DNA from: a bacterium
GTDB taxonomy: Bacteria > Chloroflexota > Chloroflexia > Chloroflexales > Kallotenuaceae
Assembly: GCA_016781525.1 (NCBI GenBank)
Contig: JADDQE010000263.1
Location: 1-64,000, forward strand
Length of the DNA stretch: 64,000 bases
Reading direction: 5' to 3'
This document shows positions 17,756-26,086 of this stretch, one piece after another. The position numbers were made by a program, and so were the translations under genes. The notes under the pieces were generated by a model. The model did not search any database, was not told where the DNA came from, and saw only the letters and a program-made list of their open reading frames with translations. Numbering within the stretch: position 1 is the stretch's first letter; each line of letters begins with the position of its first letter.

Positions 17756-18397
17756 TTACATTTTGGCTTGCGGCTGGTCGTCGACCGAGCCCGTGACGGC
17801 GCCAGACTCATCCTCGATCACGAGGCTCTGGGTCGTCGCGGCTTGCAGCTGGTCGTCGACCGAGCCCATGACGGCGCCAGACTCATCCTCGATCACGAGG
17901 CTCTGGGTCGTCGCGGCTTGTGGCTGGTCGTCGACCGAGCCCGTGACGGCGCCAGACTCATCCTCAATCACCAGCCGCTGGGTCGTCGCGGCTTGCGGCT
18001 GCTCGCCGCTGGCCGGCTGGCGCTCGATGCGGTCGACCAATTTGCGTAACTGAAGGTTGAGCTGCTGGATACCGCCGACAAGCGTCTCCTCAACCTCGCG
18101 GACAATCGGTTTTTCGCCGACTTGCTGTAGCGCTCGGCGTGCCTTTTGTTCTAGCTCACTTGCCTCCGGACGTTGTTGAATCGCATGGACCGCGCGCTGC
18201 ACTTGTGTTCCCAGCTCCTCAAAGGCCTCGCTCACTTCACGCCGGATGGTTTGGCCCGGCCCCGTGACGAACGCGCGAAACGTTGATTCAAGCTGTTGGC
18301 CGAGCTGCTGGAGCTCGGCGACAAGCTCTGAGCGCTCGCCCGCTGCCGGCTGGGACTTGCCAGCTTCGGCGTCTTCTGGGCGTGGTAAATGAGACAT
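17756..18397 (-). CDS. Helical protein with three 25-residue C-terminal repeats
   Basis: 213 residues from an ATG with AGGAGG five bases upstream. The first 135 residues are charged, amphipathic and helical (e.g. LVAELQQLGQQLESTFRAF, EVSEAFEELGTQVQRAVHAI), suggesting a coiled coil of phasin or apolipoprotein type. Residues from about 138 are three tandem 25-residue units (QPQAATTQ-LVIEDESGAV-GSVDD) followed by a partial copy QPQAKM at the end. The units differ in only a few residues. I do not recognise the family. It is a single gene after the chemosensory operon, separated by a structured gap. Confidence 0.7.
   Translation of the reverse strand: MSHLPRPEDAEAGKSQPAAGERSELVAELQQLGQQLESTFRAFVTGPGQTIRREVSEAFEELGTQVQRAVHAIQQRPEASELEQKARRALQQVGEKPIVREVEETLVGGIQQLNLQLRKLVDRIERQPASGEQPQAATTQRLVIEDESGAVTGSVDDQPQAATTQSLVIEDESGAVMGSVDDQLQAATTQSLVIEDESGAVTGSVDDQPQAKM
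17768..17992. repeat. Three tandem 75-bp repeats inside a coding sequence
   Basis: Units 17768-17842, 17843-17917 and 17918-17992 are nearly identical, differing at only a few bases, and a partial fourth follows. 75 is a multiple of three, so copy-number change leaves the frame intact. Near identity at DNA level points to recent duplication or ongoing homogenisation. Confidence 0.9.
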
Positions 18398-18677
18398 ACA
18401 TACCTCCTGCAGGGTTGTCAAAACCCTTTAAGTCAATACACCGCGTGATGAGTGCGCGTCGTCAGTAAGCCTGTTCTCGGCGGCGCACTCCGCTCATTTA
18501 GACGATCGCCGCCCGCGTGATGTTGCGATCGCGACGGGACGATCGCGCGAGACCCGACGCCGAGCAGGTGGAGTGCGGCCGAAGGAAAACGGATTAGGGT
18601 ATTCAGTGGAAGTAGCGGCCCTGGCTACACTGTGGCGGCGATGCGGCACGTGAAGCATTTGTGATAAGCGAATGCAT
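18398..18677. other. Intergenic region with nested inverted repeats
   Basis: CGGC-GCACTCC (18481-18491) pairs with GGAGTGC-g-GCCG (18570-18581), 11 pairs with one bulged G. Inside it GCGATCG (18525-18531) pairs with CGATCGC (18540-18546). There is no T-run on either strand, so it is not a simple terminator. It lies after the histidine kinase stop and before the repeat protein start, both on the minus strand; it may be part of a leader or a small structured RNA. Confidence 0.35.
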
Positions 18678-20411
18678 CTAACCGGCGATCCTCTCAGCCT
18701 TCGGTAGGGGTAGATGGACAGTAAAGGTGCTGCCCACTCCTTCAGTGCTCTCGACAGTTATCGTGCCTCCGTGATGGGCAACGATCTCTTTAACGACGTA
18801 CAGGCCAATCCCTAGACCAGACACATGTTTATCACTGGTACGTGTCACACGGTAGAAACGCTGGAAGAGATTGGGAATCGCCGCGGCTGGAATACCCAGC
18901 CCAGGATCTGCGATACTGACGTGAACCTGCCCCTCGTCCGTCGTGATGCCGACGTTGATTTGTCCCCCCGCTGGGCTGTACTTGACAGCATTGCCGAGCA
19001 GATTTGTAAACACTTGCGCAAGCCGGACCTCATCGCCAATAACCAAAATAGGCTGATCGGCCTTCCTTAGTGCGATCGTGTGACTGTTGACCGCAACCTT
19101 CAGATCCGTGACAACTCGCTCCACCAGCACCGCTAGGTCCAGCGGTGTCTTCTCGATAAGGAGTTGACCAGTTTGGACACGGGAAACGTCCAGCAAGCTG
19201 TTGATCATGGTATTGAGCCTATCGGCCTGTTCCATGATCGCATGGACTGACCGCAACGCCCGTGGTGGAAGCGGCTCTGCCTGCCCTGCCCGACGCAACA
19301 TCAGCGCGGCGTGGCCTAGGAGTGCCGCCAACGGATTTTTGAGCTCGTGTGAGGCGATCGACACAAAGGCTTCCCGCTCGCGGATGGCGTCTTGTGCCGT
19401 TCGATAAAGCTCGGCGTTCTCGATTGCTACCACGGCTCGGCGCGCCAGCTCCTCGGCCATATACAGATCAGCTGGCCCGAAACGCCGCTGTGATTCGGCT
19501 GATACCAACGATAATACACCGACCATTCGGCTGCGGAGCACCAGCGGAACGCACATAAATGACTTTAGCTGAAGCGAACGGAGTAGCGCTAACAGCTCCG
19601 CATTGCAGCTCCTCTCGCCGCTTGCGCTCTCGGAAATATCTGGGACCAGGAGCGGCTCGCCGGTTCGTAACACCTCAGCGATCCCGGCTGGGTCCTGGGG
19701 CCGTGGAAGATAACGCTCCGAAAGCTGGTGAGCTAGTGCCACCTTGGCTGGGTCCTCGTGTGCAATCAGCGTACGTCGCAGCTGGCCATCGCGGTCGAGG
19801 AGGTCCACGATACCCCAATCGGCAAGTTCCGGCACCACAAGTCGACCTACATTTTCCAGCGTTACGCCGTGGTCAAGCGACGAGGCGAGCAGCTTACTCG
19901 CTTCGGACAGGAAGCGCTGGGCAGACTCGGACGCGCGCAGTGAGGCCTGTAACGTTTCCAGCTCCTCGATTTGCTGCTTGAGCTCATCTTCGCGCAGCAC
20001 TCGTTCAGTGACGTCCTCGATCAATGTAATGGTGCCAACGACGCGATCTTCAACCGTTAATGGGGCAATGCGCACACTTTGGAGCATCTGCGCAAGCCCC
20101 GTTGCCTCGATTACGGGCGGCATCGGGATCAGGTACCGATGAAGGCGCTGCGAAAGGACACTCACCTGGCCCTCCAGCGCTTGTTGGTATCGCTTGTCCA
20201 TCCCTCGAGCCAGCAAATCCGGATATACGTCGAAGAGCGACCGCCCAACCACTGCCTCGGTCTCAAGCCCGGTATGGAGCTCCAGCCAGCGGTTCCAGAC
20301 TGCAATGCGCAGCTCGGTGTCAGTTGTAAAGACACCTTGATCCGCGAGCTCGTTCAGCCAGCGGAGCGTCGCCTGGTTTAAGTCGGGTGCGTGTTGTTGA
20401 TGCGGGACCAC
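18678..20411 (-). CDS. PAS-GAF sensor histidine kinase
   Basis: 577 residues from a GTG three bases after the cheC-like stop, with GGAGGCG eight bases ahead. A PAS domain spans about 25-145 (GVFTTDTELRIAVWNRWLEL, ending GTITLIEDVTER), a GAF domain about 170-330, HisKA with FVSIASHELKNPLAALLGHA and HATPase with VIGDEVRLAQVFTNLLGNAVKY, SIADPGLGIP and GLGIGLYVVKEIV. No membrane segment, so it is a cytoplasmic kinase that autophosphorylates on His. Its PAS resembles that of the PAS-HEAT protein in the same operon. Partner receiver is probably the 31.4 kb response regulator or one of the CheY proteins (inference). Confidence 0.92.
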   Translation of the reverse strand: MVPHQQHAPDLNQATLRWLNELADQGVFTTDTELRIAVWNRWLELHTGLETEAVVGRSLFDVYPDLLARGMDKRYQQALEGQVSVLSQRLHRYLIPMPPVIEATGLAQMLQSVRIAPLTVEDRVVGTITLIEDVTERVLREDELKQQIEELETLQASLRASESAQRFLSEASKLLASSLDHGVTLENVGRLVVPELADWGIVDLLDRDGQLRRTLIAHEDPAKVALAHQLSERYLPRPQDPAGIAEVLRTGEPLLVPDISESASGERSCNAELLALLRSLQLKSFMCVPLVLRSRMVGVLSLVSAESQRRFGPADLYMAEELARRAVVAIENAELYRTAQDAIREREAFVSIASHELKNPLAALLGHAALMLRRAGQAEPLPPRALRSVHAIMEQADRLNTMINSLLDVSRVQTGQLLIEKTPLDLAVLVERVVTDLKVAVNSHTIALRKADQPILVIGDEVRLAQVFTNLLGNAVKYSPAGGQINVGITTDEGQVHVSIADPGLGIPAAAIPNLFQRFYRVTRTSDKHVSGLGIGLYVVKEIVAHHGGTITVESTEGVGSTFTVHLPLPKAERIAG

Positions 20412-20414
20412 GAG

Positions 20415-21011
20415 TTACGCCTCCGCAACTGCCTGGAGCAACCGGTCAAGCGATGCTACACCGAGCACCAGTACTAGATAGCCATTAACCGTGCCGCTGC
20501 GCAGGCTAAAGCCGGTATAGACCACGAGCGCGTAACGCAGCTCTTCTTTGCCGGCAATTATGTCATTCAGCATGACCTGGAGGCCTTCTACCTGCAAGCG
20601 GGGGACCGAGAAGGCCAGGTGAACGTGGAGCAGATCGCCAAACATACTCAAGCAGGCGTTCAGCAAAATATTCCCAACCTCGACCAGCACCTCGCGCGCT
20701 GAGCTGTCCAGCCGTTTGCCGGATGATTCGTTGGTCAGCAGCTCGATCAGCAACACGGCGCTCTCATAATCCAGTAGCAGCAGGGCATCGCCCGCCATCA
20801 AGCCGTTGAAGACCTGATGGACCGCTGCAACGTCGTTACGTACCATGCCGCTGAGCACTGAGACCAACTCATGGCTCGGATGCAGCACAACCTCCGGTAC
20901 ATCCAACAGCACCCGCTGGTCCGTGAGCTCGGACAAGGATGCGGCGGTGCGTGAAAAGGCGATGTTAATGAGCTCGCTCAGCCCATCTTGCTGCTCCCTA
21001 GTTAAAATCAT
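20415..21011 (-). CDS. cheC: CheC-type chemotaxis phosphatase
   Basis: 198 residues. Its start overlaps the cheY stop (ATGA). CheC proteins remove phosphate from CheY-P through one or two DxxxExxN signatures. The first is complete (Asp9, Glu13, Asn16, in DGLSELINIAFSRTA). The second region LVEVGNILLNACL keeps Glu and Asn but not the leading acidic or Ser residue. The beta strands between (VVYTGFSLRSGTVNGYLVLVLG) fit the family. With no cheZ in the window this is the likely signal-ending enzyme of the operon. No cheD partner is present. Confidence 0.85.
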   Translation of the reverse strand: MILTREQQDGLSELINIAFSRTAASLSELTDQRVLLDVPEVVLHPSHELVSVLSGMVRNDVAAVHQVFNGLMAGDALLLLDYESAVLLIELLTNESSGKRLDSSAREVLVEVGNILLNACLSMFGDLLHVHLAFSVPRLQVEGLQVMLNDIIAGKEELRYALVVYTGFSLRSGTVNGYLVLVLGVASLDRLLQAVAEA

Positions 21012-21376
21012 CGACCCTCTCCCCCAAGAACCCCGTCGATCGTAGCGAGTACATTGTCAGACGCAAAGGGTTTCGCCAGAAATGCTTTGGCGCCGGCGTC
21101 GGCTGCTAGTATCCGGGTGGAGCTTTGAACGTCGGCAGTGGCGACAACCACACTCACCTGCGGATCTAGCTCGCGAAGCTTGCCCAACACGTCAAGGCCG
21201 TGCATACCACGCATATTCATATCGAGCAACACAACATCCGGATGATCGAGGAAATACCGCTCGATCGCCGCCATGCCGTCTTCGGCCTCGACCACATCAT
21301 GCCCCGCCGGCTCTAATAGCCTGCGCAAGGTGCGACGGGAAAAGCTCGAGTCGTCGACGATCAAGATTTTTGCCAT
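21008..21376 (-). CDS. cheY: CheY-like single-domain response regulator
   Basis: 122 residues, a bare receiver: ILIVDDSSFSRRTLRRLLEP with the acidic pocket, DVVLLDMNMRGMHGLDVL with the phosphoacceptor Asp, VVVATAD with the Thr/Ala switch, and AKAFLAKPFA with the Lys. It overlaps cheB by 16 bases upstream and cheC by four downstream. Placed beside cheC and cheB, it is probably the receiver that CheA phosphorylates and CheC dephosphorylates. No output domain is fused, so its target is outside the operon or is another protein here. Confidence 0.93.
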   Translation of the reverse strand: MAKILIVDDSSFSRRTLRRLLEPAGHDVVEAEDGMAAIERYFLDHPDVVLLDMNMRGMHGLDVLGKLRELDPQVSVVVATADVQSSTRILAADAGAKAFLAKPFASDNVLATIDGVLGGEGR

Positions 21377-22413
21377 GATACTCCCTTTACCAAACCGCCG
21401 GCCAGTTGGTCAAGCGGTACACTCTGGTCACTTAGATGGGCTTCATCCACAGCACGTGGCATACCATATACGAGGCAGCTCGACTCAGATTCGGTCCATA
21501 CATGGCCGCCCTGTGCCTTAATCCATGCGGCGCCCTGTTGCCCATCCGTCCCCATGCCCGTCATGACGACGCCGAGTACCCGCTCGCCAAACACTTCGGC
21601 CGCCGAGCGAAACATGACATCTACCGCTGGACGGTGAAGTGTATCGATCGGTCGAACATCGAGATGCACTGTAACCACTCCGCTCGGCTGGCGCTGGAAG
21701 GTCAGATGCCGGCCCGCCTGCGCAATCAGAACATTACCCGGAGTAACTGGCGCTCCTTCCTGCGCCTCGCTAACCTTTAAAGGTGATATCTCGTCAAGTT
21801 TTTCTGCGAATAACTGAGTGTAGCCTACAGGCATATGGATGACAACTGCAACCGGTACGGGGAAATCTGCCGGCAGCTGAGGTATAACCTGCTTCAACGC
21901 CTGGGGACCGCCGGTGGAAATACCGATCACGACGATATCGACAGGTCTGGACAGCTCCGCCGGTACCGGCCGCGGAGTGGCTTCGACTGCGGGGACCTGC
22001 TTGTAGGTTAGGGAGGCGGAAGCCGCGGCTTTCACCTTCTCGACCAGCTCGTCGCCAATCTGGAAAACCTTCTCAGTCGCGAGCGCCGTGGGCTTCTGTA
22101 CGAAATCGATTGCCCCGGCATCCAGAGCCTCGAGCACGGCTTCGCTGCCCTCGTTTGCGATGCTGACCACGACGACTGGTATTGGCCGACGTGCCATTTG
22201 CTCGCGCAAAAACGCCAGCCCATCCATGCCTGCCATCATTAAGTCCAACGTCACAACATCAGGCTTAAGCTGCTCGACCAGCTCCAGGGCTTCCGCACCG
22301 TCCCGTGCTGCTCCAACTACCTCGATGAACGGACTCCGCGACAACATTTGCTTGACGACTTTACGAATATATGCTGAATCGTCTACAACCAGAACACGCA
22401 GCACTCGGTTCAT
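21361..22413 (-). CDS. cheB: Chemotaxis response regulator/methylesterase
   Basis: 350 residues. Receiver at 1-120 (VLVVDDSAYIRKVVKQML; DVVTLDLMMAGMDGLAFL; DFVQKPTA). The CheB methylesterase domain follows the linker: VIGISTGGPQAL with catalytic Ser, VVIHMPVGYTQLFAEKL with His, and VLGVVMTGMGTDGQQGA with Asp. It removes methyl groups from glutamates of the receptor, reversing CheR. The stop overlaps the cheY start by 16 bases. The gene follows cheR after 67 bases. Confidence 0.95.
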   Translation of the reverse strand: MNRVLRVLVVDDSAYIRKVVKQMLSRSPFIEVVGAARDGAEALELVEQLKPDVVTLDLMMAGMDGLAFLREQMARRPIPVVVVSIANEGSEAVLEALDAGAIDFVQKPTALATEKVFQIGDELVEKVKAAASASLTYKQVPAVEATPRPVPAELSRPVDIVVIGISTGGPQALKQVIPQLPADFPVPVAVVIHMPVGYTQLFAEKLDEISPLKVSEAQEGAPVTPGNVLIAQAGRHLTFQRQPSGVVTVHLDVRPIDTLHRPAVDVMFRSAAEVFGERVLGVVMTGMGTDGQQGAAWIKAQGGHVWTESESSCLVYGMPRAVDEAHLSDQSVPLDQLAGGLVKGVSWQKS

Positions 22414-22480
22414 TCTTGTATTCTCTCCTGCCGCGGCTGCGTGTCCCAGTCCACAGCATGCCTAACCACGGGTATAGCCA

Positions 22481-23323
22481 TCAGTCTAGACCTTTAACAT
22501 ACATAAATGCACCACCGATTTCACGTAGCTCGTATTTGGTGGTAATACGCAACAATGACTCTGACGCTCCAACACAAAGATATCCAATCGTTGGCTGATA
22601 CTTCCAAAATAAGTCGACAGTTTTTCGGATCGACTGTTCTGAGAAATAAATAAATGCGTTTCGACAAAAGATAAATGGTGTCGCGCCGAGGTCTTGGATG
22701 TCATCCTCGTGGGTGACATTTGCGACTTTCCAGCGGACGCGCGCGTGTATTTCCGGCACGATCTGCCAACCAGTGCTCACTGCCTTAAAATAGCGCTCGC
22801 GAAGCTCGGGTGCCAAGCTGCGGAACGAGCGCTCTCGGTAAAGGCCACGTTGGGCCTTTTCGATCGCCGCAGGACTCGCGTCACTCCCGACAATCGAGAT
22901 CGGGGCGCGTGCGAACCAGCCCGCCTCCTGTAGTGCCATCGCAATTGTCAGTGGCTCTTCACCCGTGGCACATGCTGCACTCCAAATGCGTATCGCTCGA
23001 CCAGGATTTTTCGCAACGAACTGCGGGATCAAGACGTCGACCAGCGCCCGTATCTGATCTGGCTCGCGCCAAAAAAAGGTTTCCTGGACTGACAAGGCGT
23101 TCATGACGGCCTGCCACTCGTCCGTCGCAGCGTCGTACTTGAGCAGGTAATAATAATCGAGGAACGATCCGAAGCCGAGCGCGATGACGCGTGGAGAGAG
23201 CTTATCCGCGAGTAAATCGCGCTGCGACTCTTCGTAGTACAAGCCGATACGCTCGTGAATCAGGTCACGCAGAATCGTAAATGCGCCTGTCGGTAAGCTC
23301 AGGGTCTCTGAATACAACGGCAT
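22481..23323 (-). CDS. cheR: Chemoreceptor glutamate methyltransferase
   Basis: 280 residues. An N-terminal helical part (AFTILRDLIHERIGLYYEES) precedes the SAM-binding domain IRIWSAACATGEEPLTIAMA, with SIVGSDASPAAIEKAQRGLY and FIFCRNAFIYFSEQSI, all diagnostic for CheR. It methylates receptor glutamates with S-adenosylmethionine. It starts three bases after the PAS-HEAT stop, so translation is probably coupled. Its receptor is the soluble MCP of the same operon, whose C-terminus lacks the xWxxF docking pentapeptide used by some CheR enzymes. Confidence 0.95.
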   Translation of the reverse strand: MPLYSETLSLPTGAFTILRDLIHERIGLYYEESQRDLLADKLSPRVIALGFGSFLDYYYLLKYDAATDEWQAVMNALSVQETFFWREPDQIRALVDVLIPQFVAKNPGRAIRIWSAACATGEEPLTIAMALQEAGWFARAPISIVGSDASPAAIEKAQRGLYRERSFRSLAPELRERYFKAVSTGWQIVPEIHARVRWKVANVTHEDDIQDLGATPFIFCRNAFIYFSEQSIRKTVDLFWKYQPTIGYLCVGASESLLRITTKYELREIGGAFMYVKGLD

Positions 23324-23326
23324 ATG

Positions 23327-26086
23327 CTATTGGTTGAGCAACGGGCGGATCGCCCGGCGCACTCGTAAGTCGGAGTCCACCAGCGCCCGTTGTGCAAGCT
23401 TCTCTTGTACCGCACGAGCGCCAAGATGCCGCAGCGCCTGTACCGCTGCAAGGCGGACCGTAGGCTCAGGATCGTCCAGCGCCGAGACAATGATCTGGGT
23501 AGCCGCCGGCCGGCGCATGCGCGCCAGCGTTTGGACAACCGCTTCGCGGACTACAACATGCGGATGCGATAGTCCACGACCTAGCTCGGCCAGGAACGGT
23601 CGCGCCGCACGTGTGAGGACGTTTATCACAGCCTCTCGCTGATTGGTGTTAAGCAGCAGCTCAATCAATGCCGCAATCGCCTCTGGTGTCTCGATGCGAC
23701 CGAGCGCGTCGCAGGCCGTCTGCTGGATGTCAACGTCGGCGTCGGCCGCTGCGACCCATTGGATTGACTGCACGACGCTTGGATCGCCGTGGCGCGCGAG
23801 TGCCCCGATCGTTGCTCGCCGCCGCGCCGAATCAGAGGCGCGCAACGCCTCGTGCAGCGTCGGTAGCACCAGCGGGTCACGGGTTGCCCCAAGCGCCTTG
23901 ATTGCGTTGGTCGCCAGGTCGATGTCTGCCTCCGCCGTAGTTAGCACGAGCGCCGCCACGACCTGCGCGCCTCCAATGTGTCCCAGCGCTTCGGCTGCGG
24001 CGATGCGTACCTGTGTCGCCGGGTCCGTTCGGAGAATGCGTGTCAACACTTCAGCCGATTCAGGGCTGCGTTGCTGACCGAGCGAGCAGGCTGCGAAGTA
24101 GCGCACCCATGGATGGATATCCTCCAACGCCTGAATGAGGTGTGGGAGAGCCGCAGGTGCCTCCATCTGCCCAAGCGCGCGGACGGCAGCCGCGCGCACA
24201 GCTGGCGTGTCGTTGGCGAGTACGTCAAGGAGGCGGGGCAGGCAGCGTGGGTCATCCAAATATGGCAGCACCTCAACCGCTGCCTGCCGCACCCGATCCA
24301 CTCGATCGTCCGTGCAGCTCAAGATGGCATCACCACACGACGGGAACCCGAAATATCCCGCAATCCTGACGGCGGACTCGCGGATCAGTGGGTCGGCGTC
24401 AGTCAAACGGGCCGCAACCTGGGTTTCAAGATCCGGATGGCCTAGCGAGTTGAGGGCTGCAATCGCGGCCTGTCGAACCGCAACGTCTCTGTGGCCGATA
24501 CGTTGGAGCAGTGCGTCAAAGGCTCGATGGTCGCCAAGCTTCGCGAGTGCGTCGGCAACAGCTACCTGCAGCTCCGGGTCGGTCTCCAGAAGCTCGATCA
24601 GCGCTGGAACGGCAGATGTGTCGCCAATCCTGCCCAGCGCTATCACCGCCGCAACGCGGGTTTCGACGTCTGCCGCGTCCAGCTGCTCGATCAAGAGCTT
24701 TGTTACCCCGCCGCCGAAGCGCACCAGCGCCGTAATAACCTCCGGCCGAACCGCGGCCTGGTCCAGGAGGCGGGCCAATGCCCGCTGCACCCCAGAGCCG
24801 TGAAGCCAACCCAGCACCACCACCATTGACCGTAGCTCGTCGCACTGAGCGGTTTCGAGTGCATCGAGGAGATGCTGCGTTGCCGCAGGCGTGAATGTCC
24901 GGCGGGCGAGGTCGGCAATGTAGCTACCTTCGCCGTAAGCGCTTTCGTAGCGCCGATGCACAGCGTCGAGCGCGTGTGCGACGACAGGCGCGGGATCTGC
25001 CGAGGAATTCAGCAGGTGCGCAAGCGGTGCGACGACCGACTCGTCACCGAGGGCACCAAGTGCATCGGCTACAGCCCCTCGCAACAGATCGTCGCGGAGG
25101 AGTGGGACCAGCCGGGGCGCCACGTCGGGATCGCCAATTAGCCGTATGGCGTCGATCGCGGGAAACGCCAGAAAAAAGTCGCGCGTCTCGGCGATCGCCA
25201 CCAACGGTTCGACCGCATCTTGCGCGCGTAGCTTACCGAGCGCCTCGATCGCATGAAAGCGGACGTTTTGATCGGGATCGTCCAAAGCCGCGATCAGTGC
25301 GGTAACCACGCGTGGGTCGTGCTGGTCTGCTAGCGCCAGCGCAGCGTAGATGCGCAGGTCGTCGTCGGGACTTCCCAAGAACTCAACCAGCGGCCCTACC
25401 ACGTCGATCTCCGTCAACGTCAGCACCTGCAGCACGCTGTTTAAGAGCGCCAAATCCTGATGTTGGTCGCGCATGGACCGGAGCACATCGGCGATGACGT
25501 CCCGGCCCGCGCCCGCCGCTACGCCTGCGGCGGCTGCCCGCCGCACACGCCACTGGTCGTCGCGGAGTGCCTGCTTTAACAGCGCTGCATCGTGTTCGTT
25601 ATTGGCGTCGAGGTTTTCGGCGGCTTCGAGCCTGGTAGCAGGATTGGAACTCTTTAGCTGTGATGCAAGCTCGCGCTCGCGATCCAGCCGAGCGGTGACA
25701 TCTTCAATCGTCACAATCGTGCCGGTAATCTGCTCGTCGCTGCGCAGCGGGGCAATCGTCACCCGCTGCTGCATATCCTGGAAGTGGGCCGATGGTAGCG
25801 ATGGTGAGCAGCGCAAAAGATAACGATGAAAGGCCGGCGAAAGTACCTCGACCACGCCCTGCTCGAGCACGTGTTCAAAGCGTGCCAGGAGCCGACGCGT
25901 GGCGAGATCGGGCACCAGCGCTGTCAAGGGTGTGCCAATCGCCGTAGCGGCGGATATGGCGGAATGCTGTTCCATCCAGCTGTCCCACGACACGACAACC
26001 AGGTCGTGATCAGTGGTAAAGACGCCCACCCCAGCCGGCGCCGACAGCAGCTCGTCAGCGCGCATGGACGGTTCGTCCGTTTCCAT
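23327..26086 (-). CDS. PAS domain-HEAT repeat protein of the chemosensory operon
   Basis: 919 residues. Residues about 12-140 form a PAS domain ([20 protein letters not shown] to [20 protein letters not shown]). The rest, about 150-919, consists of HEAT repeats of roughly 31 residues, about two dozen by length, with units such as [40 protein letters not shown] and [20 protein letters not shown]. No catalytic motif is present. HEAT solenoids are scaffolds that bind proteins; here, between mcp and cheR, it is likely a sensory adaptor or scaffold. Its start overlaps the mcp stop by 32 bases and its stop is three bases before cheR. Confidence 0.9.
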   Translation of the reverse strand: METDEPSMRADELLSAPAGVGVFTTDHDLVVVSWDSWMEQHSAISAATAIGTPLTALVPDLATRRLLARFEHVLEQGVVEVLSPAFHRYLLRCSPSLPSAHFQDMQQRVTIAPLRSDEQITGTIVTIEDVTARLDRERELASQLKSSNPATRLEAAENLDANNEHDAALLKQALRDDQWRVRRAAAAGVAAGAGRDVIADVLRSMRDQHQDLALLNSVLQVLTLTEIDVVGPLVEFLGSPDDDLRIYAALALADQHDPRVVTALIAALDDPDQNVRFHAIEALGKLRAQDAVEPLVAIAETRDFFLAFPAIDAIRLIGDPDVAPRLVPLLRDDLLRGAVADALGALGDESVVAPLAHLLNSSADPAPVVAHALDAVHRRYESAYGEGSYIADLARRTFTPAATQHLLDALETAQCDELRSMVVVLGWLHGSGVQRALARLLDQAAVRPEVITALVRFGGGVTKLLIEQLDAADVETRVAAVIALGRIGDTSAVPALIELLETDPELQVAVADALAKLGDHRAFDALLQRIGHRDVAVRQAAIAALNSLGHPDLETQVAARLTDADPLIRESAVRIAGYFGFPSCGDAILSCTDDRVDRVRQAAVEVLPYLDDPRCLPRLLDVLANDTPAVRAAAVRALGQMEAPAALPHLIQALEDIHPWVRYFAACSLGQQRSPESAEVLTRILRTDPATQVRIAAAEALGHIGGAQVVAALVLTTAEADIDLATNAIKALGATRDPLVLPTLHEALRASDSARRRATIGALARHGDPSVVQSIQWVAAADADVDIQQTACDALGRIETPEAIAALIELLLNTNQREAVINVLTRAARPFLAELGRGLSHPHVVVREAVVQTLARMRRPAATQIIVSALDDPEPTVRLAAVQALRHLGARAVQEKLAQRALVDSDLRVRRAIRPLLNQ

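Noticed and set aside
17768-17992. CRISPR-like repeated array
   Set aside because: Units are 75 bases, head to tail with no spacers, and continue a coding frame.
24135-24803. 222-codon plus-strand frame opposite the HEAT repeats
   Set aside because: Reflects the Ala/Leu-rich repeat codons of the real gene; no start signal or fold.
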